Positions 7,079 through 12,431 of a stretch of 12,431 nucleotides of DNA are shown piece by piece. Numbering within the stretch: the stretch's first letter is position 1; each line of letters starts with the position of its first letter. The notes beneath the pieces were generated by a model. The model was not told the origin of the DNA, did no database searches, and saw only the letters and a list, made by a program, of their open reading frames with translations. The stretch comes from Sphingomonas sp. (GTDB lineage Bacteria; Pseudomonadota; Alphaproteobacteria; Sphingomonadales; Sphingomonadaceae): NCBI GenBank assembly GCA_025981625.1, contig JAICXF010000053.1:1-12431 (forward strand), given 5' to 3'. Position numbers and translations under genes: made by a program.

Positions 7079-7212
7079 GTCCTTCGAGACGTCTTCGGCA
7101 AGCTCAGCCGCTCCTCAGGATGAGCGAGAAGTCAAACGAACTCTCACTCCGCTCGTCCTCAGCAGGGACTGAGTGAGGCCGAAGTCCGCATCGAAATCCC
7201 GTCTCGAAGGAC
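7079..7212. repeat. Paired inverted repeat (REP/BIME-like), head-to-head; likely recA terminator region
   Basis: GTCCTTCGAGAC (7079-7090) is a perfect 12-bp inverted match of GTCTCGAAGGAC (7201-7212). Inside are imperfect complements: CTTCGGCAAGCTCAGCC near 7093-7109 against the segment ending GGCCGAAG at 7183, and TCCTCAGGATGAGCG (7112-7126) against CGCTCGTCCTCAG (7150-7162). The same ~50-bp unit (GTCCTTCG to CTCAGGATGAGCG) makes up the repeat at 5643-5746, but here the two units are joined in the opposite order. It fills most of the 212 bases between recA (stop at 7219) and the peptidase start (7006), and could end recA transcription. Confidence 0.78.
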
Positions 7213-7218
7213 CAGGTC

Positions 7219-8307
<1,089 letters not shown>

Positions 8308-8315
8308 GTCCCCTG

Positions 8316-8320
8316 CCTCC
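8316..8320 (-). promoter_or_regulatory. recA ribosome binding site
   Basis: GGAGG on the minus strand, 8 bases before the ATG at 8307. It supports this start over the internal Met17. Confidence 0.7.
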
Positions 8321-8364
8321 GTTCAAGACCAGATCGGCGGCCGAGTTCCGCCTGTGGAGGAGCG

Positions 8365-8393
8365 TTCGTATCCTATTTGTTCTTTAGGAACAA
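8365..8393 (-). promoter_or_regulatory. Putative recA promoter
   Basis: On the minus strand TTGTTC (8393-8388) is followed after 17 bases by TACGAA (8370-8365), a plausible sigma70-type pair. TAGGAT (8375-8370) is an alternative -10 but is too close to this -35. The -35 overlaps one half of the SOS box, which is where a LexA repressor would be expected to act. The assignment rests on pattern and position only. Confidence 0.45.
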
Positions 8394-8402
8394 GAGGAGA
8401 AC
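8388..8402 (-). promoter_or_regulatory. LexA (SOS) box of recA, alphaproteobacterial type
   Basis: Reads GTTC-N7-GTTC on the minus strand (GAAC at 8388-8391 and 8399-8402 on the plus strand). This matches exactly the direct-repeat LexA consensus known for alphaproteobacteria, and it differs from the CTG-N10-CAG form of gammaproteobacteria. It is 81 bases upstream of the recA start and overlaps the putative -35. Confidence 0.85.
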
Positions 8403-8685
8403 AGTAAGGTGATTCTTCACAGCGGCGGTGGCGAATCCGACACTTTCCGCGCGCGAACGGGGGGTTGTCGGAAGTGTCGGAATCCGTTGGCCCGGCTGGG
8501 CGCTCACCGGGTGAAGTTTCGTGCGGCGATGAGTTTGTGCCTCCAAGAAGAAAGGAGGCCGGGCAGTTATCTCATGTCGGGGGCTGTAGGACAGCACGAA
8601 ATGCCGAGCCCAAGCGGACGAATGCGCAGCAATCGGTAGCTTGGGCATAGAGACATTGGGTGCCCCGCGGCCCGATGCCTCAGTC
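8403..8685. other. Gene-free, hairpin-rich interval upstream of the cassette
   Basis: No credible coding sequence is present on either strand: the open frames here have low-complexity, Arg/Ser/Pro-rich translations without recognisable motifs. Several inverted repeats stand out. 8436-8449 pairs with 8469-8481 (TCCGACACTT...; 13 bp with one bulged T). 8529-8533 pairs with 8571-8575 and encloses 8539-8544 with 8554-8559 (GCCTCC/GGAGGC). 8608-8615 pairs with 8639-8646 (GCCCAAGC/GCTTGGGC, perfect). 8654-8660 pairs with 8671-8677 (one G-T pair). Such density could mean a structured RNA or the remains of repeats. I could not match it to tmRNA, RNase P RNA or 6S RNA. Confidence 0.4.
8436..8481. repeat. 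Palindrome (13-bp stem, 19-base loop)
   Basis: TCCGACACTT-T-CCG (8436-8449) and CGGAAGTGTCGGA (8469-8481) are complementary with a single bulged T at 8446. It lies about 35 bases upstream of the recA SOS box, on the side away from recA. Role unknown. Confidence 0.65.
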
Positions 8686-8725
8686 GAGCGAGCCCGTCCG
8701 ACGTCACGGGATTTACTCCCGTGAC
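8686..8725. repeat. Left ~40-bp inverted repeat bracketing the two-gene cassette
   Basis: The reverse complement of this segment matches 10287-10329 at 38 of 40 aligned positions, with one 3-base insertion in the right copy. Inside it, GTCACGGGA (8703-8711) and TCCCGTGAC (8717-8725) form a perfect 9-bp hairpin with a 5-base loop, followed by the moderately T-rich ATCTTGCCTTT. CCCGT (8693-8697) can also pair with ACGGG (8706-8710), giving a competing fold. The flanking sequence shows no obvious target-site duplication. Confidence 0.75.
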
Positions 8726-8740
8726 ATCTTGCCTTTCTGG

Positions 8741-8775
8741 CTACTTGGCGCACAAAGTTGGATTGTGCCGAGTAG
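8741..8775 (+). promoter_or_regulatory. Leader hairpin directly before the zinc-ribbon gene's ribosome binding site
   Basis: Bases 8741-8752 pair with 8764-8775 without bulges (12 bp, two G-T pairs, 11-base loop CAAAGTTGGAT). The 3' arm ends 1 base before the GGGGAGG Shine-Dalgarno at 8777-8783, which is 7 bases from the ATG at 8791. A stable stem at this position could modulate initiation or bind a protein. The fold is seen in the sequence; the function is inference. Confidence 0.55.
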
Positions 8776-8790
8776 CGGGGAGGCTTCCGA

Positions 8791-9249
8791 ATGGCGCTAA
8801 TCCAGTGTGAGGACTGCGGACGCGACGTATCTGATCGGGCACCCGCATGCCCAAGTTGTGGTGCTCCGATTGCGACGCAAGGAGACAAGGATGCTCCTGA
8901 GGAGGTGACTGTAGATGACGGCTGCTTTTTAGGTACGAAGGCTTCGATCGTACGACTAGCAGTCAAAGCTATTCAAGCGTGCAATTACAAGGTAGATGCG
9001 GCTGACGAAGCATCGGGGCTGGTGTCTTTCACGACCGGCATGACGATGGGGTCGTGGAGCGGCGTGTCTGGTTCAATCTATTTCGAAGAGGTCGGCCCTT
9101 ACCGCTATCAAGCCTCGGGAAACGCCAAACAGAACGTGAAGGGCGGACAATTGGTGGCGCTGGACTTATTTGGCGAAGCAAAGGGCAAGGTGCGCAAGAT
9201 CGTTGAGCAGATGCAATACATGGCCGGCTATCGAACGAGGAGCTACTAA
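8791..9249 (+). CDS. Small zinc-ribbon protein of unknown function
   Basis: A 152-residue protein. Residues 1-25 form a zinc ribbon with two CxxC knuckles, Cys6/Cys9 and Cys20/Cys23 (CEDCGRDVSDRAPACPSCG), the type found at the N-terminus of many small bacterial proteins. A short charged linker (~28-42) leads to a ~105-residue C-terminal domain with alternating hydrophobic pattern and many Gly/Ser/aromatic residues (SFTTGMTMGSWSGVSGSIYF, ~78-97). I do not recognise this domain; it is probably an alpha/beta fold beginning with the helix SIVRLAVKAIQACNY. No signal peptide or membrane helix is seen, so it is probably cytosolic. GGGGAGG 7 bases upstream supports the start. Codon use (TTA, CTA, ATA-type choices) and lower GC differ from the neighbours. 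It is apparently co-transcribed with the next gene, whose start overlaps its TAA. Confidence 0.8.
   Translation: MALIQCEDCGRDVSDRAPACPSCGAPIATQGDKDAPEEVTVDDGCFLGTKASIVRLAVKAIQACNYKVDAADEASGLVSFTTGMTMGSWSGVSGSIYFEEVGPYRYQASGNAKQNVKGGQLVALDLFGEAKGKVRKIVEQMQYMAGYRTRSY
9237..9242 (+). promoter_or_regulatory. Ribosome binding site for the HHWWP gene (supports an ATT start)
   Basis: GAGGAG ends 6 bases before the ATT at 9249, the usual spacing. The only in-frame ATG, at 9327, has just a weak AAGAAGG touching it. The stop of the upstream gene and this start form TAATT, the same arrangement as the common TAATG coupling junction. Confidence 0.55.
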
Positions 9250-10262
9250 TTCCAAAGTCCCTCAAGTCTGAACTACATCACTGGTGGCCGCGCACGCTGG
9301 CTGAGCACTGGCGGGACGAAGAAGGCATGGTCTCGATGATTCGGCGAGACGGCCAAGTACGACGTGCTCCGCCAGGCGCTTTCGGCGCCGTCACGAACGC
9401 TCATCACGTCAAACTGGGCGGACCGTTCGACTCGACGTTCGAACCCATGTTCAACACGGCCGATGCCCAGATGAGCTCGTTGATAGATTGGATTCTTACG
9501 CTGGACACAGCGACAGGAGCTTCAGAGCAGCCCAGGCACGAGCGCATCCGTGCTCAAGAGCTACCGGCGGAACAGAACAGCCAGCTCGCCGCAGCCGTTT
9601 CCTCTCTGATCGCGCGCAGCCCTCGCACGCGTGCGTCGATTAGGGCCACTACCACCCATTGGCGACAGCAGATGGGCGTTGTGCCGGCGGAAGCCCGCGA
9701 GCCCTTGATCGCAATGAATCAACGCGGGCTATATGATGCATATTACCGAATGACTGAGAGGAGCGGTCGTTGGGCTGTTCTGTTCAGCGATGCTTACGAG
9801 TTCATTTTTGGTGATGGCTTCCTTCACGATTTTCCGGCCTCAACTGACGGCCTATGTGCTCCAAGGAGGGCGATTGTACCACTCACTCCCACGATTGGGA
9901 TCGTGTACGCTTATCCGAGAAGCTATCCTACTGAGCCCCGCCTAGTGACACTGAGGCTCGAACCAGCTGAAGTCCAGTTCTTCAACGAGGCGTTGCAAGG
10001 GTATGCCAACGAGTTTCTGTTTTATCGATTTCAGCAGCCCAAGCTCATAAGCTCGTTCACCGACGGCGGCCATCGCGAATTCCCGTATCATCGTCACGAA
10101 TGGCTCGAAGAATTTCTGGATGATGTTTCGCAGTACAACTTGTGGGGACCGGGCGGCACGCCCGGACGATGCGAAAGCCAGTTTCTGAGGAGCTTTCATG
10201 AGAGCACACGGTTCGAAGCGATGCTGAAGCAAGCGAAAGAAAAACACTCGACCAACGCTTAG
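9249..10262 (+). CDS. Uncharacterised protein with N-terminal HHWWP motif (probable ATT start; first ATG is at 9327)
   Basis: From the ATT this gives 337 residues; from the ATG at 9327 it gives 311. I favour the longer form. The 26 extra residues contain SELHHWWPRTLAEHW (7-21), which reads like conserved protein and runs on into DG-rich sequence, NAHHVKLGG (50-58) and PFDSTFEPMF (59-68). A Shine-Dalgarno fits only the ATT. Further in are an aromatic/acidic segment SDAYEFIFGDG (180-190), VPLTPTIGIVYAYP (210-223) and a charged C-terminus. The His-His start followed by an 'F..gD......PLtP' middle recalls DUF4238-type proteins, but this is only a resemblance. No signal peptide or membrane helix is seen. 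Function unknown. It is the second gene of the cassette, with lower GC than its surroundings. If ATT is not used, the gene is N-terminally truncated. Confidence 0.68.
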   Translation: MPKSLKSELHHWWPRTLAEHWRDEEGMVSMIRRDGQVRRAPPGAFGAVTNAHHVKLGGPFDSTFEPMFNTADAQMSSLIDWILTLDTATGASEQPRHERIRAQELPAEQNSQLAAAVSSLIARSPRTRASIRATTTHWRQQMGVVPAEAREPLIAMNQRGLYDAYYRMTERSGRWAVLFSDAYEFIFGDGFLHDFPASTDGLCAPRRAIVPLTPTIGIVYAYPRSYPTEPRLVTLRLEPAEVQFFNEALQGYANEFLFYRFQQPKLISSFTDGGHREFPYHRHEWLEEFLDDVSQYNLWGPGGTPGRCESQFLRSFHESTRFEAMLKQAKEKHSTNA

Positions 10263-10286
10263 CAGGCCGCACCGGAAATAGATCCG

Positions 10287-10329
10287 GTCACGGTAGTAAA
10301 TCCCGTGACCGCGTCGGACGGGTTCGCTC
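10287..10329. repeat. Right ~40-bp inverted repeat bracketing the two-gene cassette
   Basis: Inverted copy of 8686-8725 (38 of 40 aligned positions, plus a 3-base insertion CGC at 10310-10312). Its own hairpin is CGGTCACGG (10285-10293) with CCGTGACCG (10303-10311). The competing pair CCCGT (10302-10306) / ACGGG (10318-10322) is also kept. It begins 24 bases after the stop of the HHWWP gene, so it may double as a transcription stop, although no T-run follows. Confidence 0.75.
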
Positions 10330-10424
10330 CACTTTAGGCCGAACGCCCCGCCGGCCGGGCATTCGCGCTCTCTTCGACATAAGCTCACGTTTGCTGGCGT
10401 AAACGCTCCCTTATGCTCGGGCGC

Positions 10425-11081
10425 TCACGCAGGCGTCACATCCCCCGCGCCGGTGCCAGCGTCATCGCCGGGCTCCGGCCGCTTGTCGAACACCTCGTCG
10501 ATGAGGCCGAACGCCTTCGCTTCGTCGGATTCGAGGAACTTGTCGCGGTCCATGGCCTTCTCGATCTCGGCGAGCGGCTGGCCGGTGTACTTGGCGTAGA
10601 GCTCGTTGAGGCGCTGGCGCATGCGCAGGATTTCCCGGGCCTGGATCTCGATGTCGGCGGCCATGCCCTGGGCGCCGCCGGACGGCTGGTGGATCATGAT
10701 CCGGCTGTTGGTGAGCGCGACGCGCATCCCCGGCTCGCCCGCGGCGAGAAGGAAGCTGCCCATCGACGCCGCCTGGCCGATGCACACGGTGCTGACCTTC
10801 GGGCGGATGTACTGCATCGTGTCGTGGATCGCGAGGCCGGCCGTCACCACGCCGCCCGGCGAGTTGATGTACATGAAGATGTCCTTCTTCGGGTTCTCGG
10901 ACTCGAGGAAGAGCAGCTGGGCGGTGATGAGCGAGGCCATGTGGTCCTCGATCGCTCCCGTGATGAACACGATCCGCTCGCGCAGCAGCCGGGAATAGAT
11001 GTCGAAGCTGCGCTCGCCCCGGTTGGATTGCTCGATGACGATGGGGACGAGCTGCGAGATGATGTCCTGGTGATCGATCAC
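10425..11081 (-). CDS. clpP: ATP-dependent Clp protease proteolytic subunit
   Basis: Serine peptidase core (tetradecamer) that works with the unfoldases ClpX or ClpA in cytoplasmic protein turnover. It has 218 residues. The catalytic triad is Ser106 (GQAASMGS), His131 (IMIHQPSGG) and Asp180 (MDRDKFLES); the spacings of 25 and 49 equal those of E. coli Clp[20 protein letters not shown] (71-89) is the oxyanion/handle signature. The start is a GTG at 11081-11079, with GAGGA about 11-12 bases upstream, and the N-terminus [23 protein letters not shown] is standard. The acidic, Gly-rich tail ([14 protein letters not shown]) is longer than in E. coli. No clpX follows; downstream on the same strand come the cassette and recA. 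Confidence 0.98.
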   Translation of the reverse strand: MIDHQDIISQLVPIVIEQSNRGERSFDIYSRLLRERIVFITGAIEDHMASLITAQLLFLESENPKKDIFMYINSPGGVVTAGLAIHDTMQYIRPKVSTVCIGQAASMGSFLLAAGEPGMRVALTNSRIMIHQPSGGAQGMAADIEIQAREILRMRQRLNELYAKYTGQPLAEIEKAMDRDKFLESDEAKAFGLIDEVFDKRPEPGDDAGTGAGDVTPA

Positions 11082-11150
11082 GGGAAAGGGAATCCTCTTT
11101 TGTGGTGTCGGCCTACATCGGCGTGAAACCGCGAAGGTTCAAGCGCGCGG

Positions 11151-11190
11151 ACAAAAGGAAGGGGCGGCCCGGTTGCCCTCGGACCGCCCC
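11151..11190 (-). terminator. Rho-independent terminator of the TonB-dependent receptor gene
   Basis: On the minus strand GGGGCGG (11190-11184) pairs with CCGCCCC (11167-11161), with further partial pairing inside. It is followed immediately by TTCCTTTTGT. It lies 22 bases after the receptor's stop (11213) and upstream of clpP, so it separates the two transcription units. Confidence 0.75.
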
Positions 11191-11212
11191 AACCCTCCTC
11201 GTTCCCCGAGGA

Positions 11213-12431
11213 TCAGTATTTCACGCCGATACGCGCGTAATAGTAACGGCCCGGCGTGTCGTAGGTCGTCGGGTCCATGAAGTTCGTGTCGCAAGCGACG
11301 CAACCCGGCGTACTGACGTTGAACAGGTTGTTCACGCCGACCGCGAGCTGGATGTCGTGGAGGATGAAGTTGAACTTCGGCGACCAGCGCAACTGCGCGT
11401 CGGTGTAGAAAGTCGCCTTCAGCGGGCTCTCGTTGTTCTGCAATTCCCGGACCCGTGAGATGTAGCGGCCGGTGAGCGTCGCACCGAAGCCGAAGCCGTC
11501 CCAATCGATCGAGCCGATCGACTTCCACCTGGGATACGCCTGGCTCGGGCTATCCGTCTCCTGACCCGCACGCTTCTCTACTTGCGAGCCGGACGAGGAC
11601 GGCGTGATCACATCGAATTTCTGCAAGAAGGTGTTGTTCCACGTCAGGCCGATAGTGCCCATCCTGGGAAGCGGCCGGCGATAGGCGAGGTTGAGATCGA
11701 TGCCCGAGGTGCGGATTGCGGCAATGTTCTGCAGGATCGCGTCGATCCGCGTGACGTTGCCGGTGCCCACCGATCGGCTGACGCTGCCACAGGACAGCGG
11801 ATCGTTCTGGTAAACGCAGCGGTAGAGCGTCGTGGCGCCCGAAACGGCCTGAATCGCGCCTTTGATCTTGATGTTGTACCAGTTCATCTCCGCCGTGAAG
11901 CCGGGGATCGGGTTGACAACGCCGCCGATCACCACGCTCGTCGAGAGCTCGGGCTTCAGCCGCGGATTGCCGCTGGTAATGACAGAAAGCTGGTCTCTCG
12001 GTGCCGTTTGCGCGCCGGCTGCCGGGACACCCTGCGCAAGGCAGTTCGCATGGACCGTCGCGTCGTTCGTGAAATTACGCGCCTGCGCGCTCTGGACCGA
12101 GCAAGGGTCGTCAATTGCTGAATCGAACCGCGACGGACCTCCTGCCAATTCGCCGATCGACGGTGCGCGGAAACCCTCGGCCCAGGACGCCCGGAACCGG
12201 ACCGCCTGGACCGGCTTCCAGTTCATCTCGGCCTTGAAGGTGGTGTGCGCGAACGTCTGACTCGGCGTCGTGACCGCCGTGCTGGTCAGCGGGTCCGTGG
12301 TCGTAATCGGATCCGTCTTGTAGTGCGAATAGCGGCCCGAAAGGTCGAGCTCCAACAACTCCGCGCCAGGACGATCCTTGGCGAAGGGGAAATTGGCCTC
12401 GCCATAGAATTCGGCAACCTTGTAGCCGCCC
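11213..12431 (-). CDS. TonB-dependent outer-membrane receptor (C-terminal part, start outside window)
   Basis: Energy-coupled outer-membrane transporter. About 406 C-terminal residues of the beta-barrel are visible, and the frame stays open to the right edge (reading GYKVAEFYGEANFPF upstream), so the TTG at 12358 is not the start. Typical barrel segments: ELDLSGRYSHY, FRASWAEGFRAPSIGEL, SGNPRLKPELSTSVVIGG, DLNLAYRRPLP, VGVNNLFNV and the terminal strand YYYARIGVKY ending in an aromatic residue (beta-barrel assembly signal). The pattern GNPxLKPE...G is common to this family. Two Cys pairs, CVYQNDPLSC and CVAC, lie in predicted extracellular loops and may form disulfides. The plug domain and TonB box are outside the window, so the ligand (siderophore, saccharide or other) cannot be judged. 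A terminator follows the gene. Confidence 0.96.
   Translation of the reverse strand, partial: GGYKVAEFYGEANFPFAKDRPGAELLELDLSGRYSHYKTDPITTTDPLTSTAVTTPSQTFAHTTFKAEMNWKPVQAVRFRASWAEGFRAPSIGELAGGPSRFDSAIDDPCSVQSAQARNFTNDATVHANCLAQGVPAAGAQTAPRDQLSVITSGNPRLKPELSTSVVIGGVVNPIPGFTAEMNWYNIKIKGAIQAVSGATTLYRCVYQNDPLSCGSVSRSVGTGNVTRIDAILQNIAAIRTSGIDLNLAYRRPLPRMGTIGLTWNNTFLQKFDVITPSSSGSQVEKRAGQETDSPSQAYPRWKSIGSIDWDGFGFGATLTGRYISRVRELQNNESPLKATFYTDAQLRWSPKFNFILHDIQLAVGVNNLFNVSTPGCVACDTNFMDPTTYDTPGRYYYARIGVKY

Noticed and set aside
8403..8790. tmRNA (two-piece alphaproteobacterial type), suggested by GGGGGCTGTAGG near 8578 and the many stems
   Set aside because: No tag-coding sequence (Ala-Asn-Asp-like start and Ala-Ala end), no T-arm GGTTCGA-type acceptor half and no CCA end could be found.
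8373..8966. 197-codon open frame on the minus strand across the recA upstream region and the zinc-ribbon gene
   Set aside because: It overlaps the recA promoter and SOS box and the better-supported zinc-ribbon gene. Its translation is Arg/Ser/Pro-rich without motifs or a ribosome binding site.
8686..10329. Classical insertion sequence
   Set aside because: Neither enclosed gene resembles a transposase, no DDE or HUH motifs are visible, and no target-site duplication is apparent outside the repeats.
10311..10340. tRNA fragment or attachment site suggested by GGGTTCGCTCC
   Set aside because: No acceptor or anticodon stems fit around it, and the same sequence is part of the inverted repeat present in the left copy.
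10388..10405. CGTTT/AAACG hairpin as clpP terminator
   Set aside because: Only a 5-bp stem with no T-run on the clpP strand; too weak to call.

Overview
The window looks like the chromosome of a high-GC Gram-negative alphaproteobacterium, most likely a sphingomonad. The reasons are: a complete-looking set of Kdo (LPS core sugar) genes, a TonB-dependent outer-membrane receptor, a recA gene with the alphaproteobacterial SOS box (GTTC-N7-GTTC), and dispersed palindromes of the CTCAGGATGAGC / TCGAAGGAC type that are common in sphingomonad intergenic regions. The genus assignment is inference; no 16S or similar marker is present.

Layout. 1-851 (+) is the 3' part of a polysaccharide flippase gene. 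It converges on a four-gene minus-strand Kdo operon (4262-848) ordered kdsD/kpsF, kdsB, a HAD-IIA hydrolase gene, kdsA. The first three genes overlap by 4 bases each; the last gap is 9 bases. KdsD makes arabinose-5-P, KdsA makes Kdo-8-P and KdsB activates Kdo to CMP-Kdo. The Kdo-8-P phosphatase step has no KdsC-type gene here, and an uncharacterised HAD hydrolase sits in that slot. Divergent from the operon is a dicarboxylate/amino-acid:cation symporter gene (4349-5659, +). It converges on an exported M24 (Xaa-Pro type) peptidase gene (7006-5759, -), and recA (8307-7219, -) lies upstream of the peptidase. The peptidase gene is flanked by two paired palindromic repeats built from the same ~50-bp unit.

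Between recA and clpP (11081-10425, -) lies a compositionally different stretch. It begins with a 483-bp gene-free, hairpin-rich interval that contains the recA promoter and SOS box. Two plus-strand genes of lower GC and less biased codon use follow: a small zinc-ribbon protein (8791-9249) and an uncharacterised protein with an N-terminal HHWWP motif (9249-10262). These two genes are bracketed by ~40-bp imperfect inverted repeats (8686-8725 and 10287-10329), so they look like an inserted two-gene cassette. No transposase or integrase is visible. The second gene appears to start at an ATT codon directly overlapping the first gene's stop. This cassette is the best candidate in the window for something undescribed; its function cannot be read from sequence.

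The window closes with clpP, a Rho-independent terminator, and the C-terminal part of a TonB-dependent receptor gene running off the right edge (minus strand).
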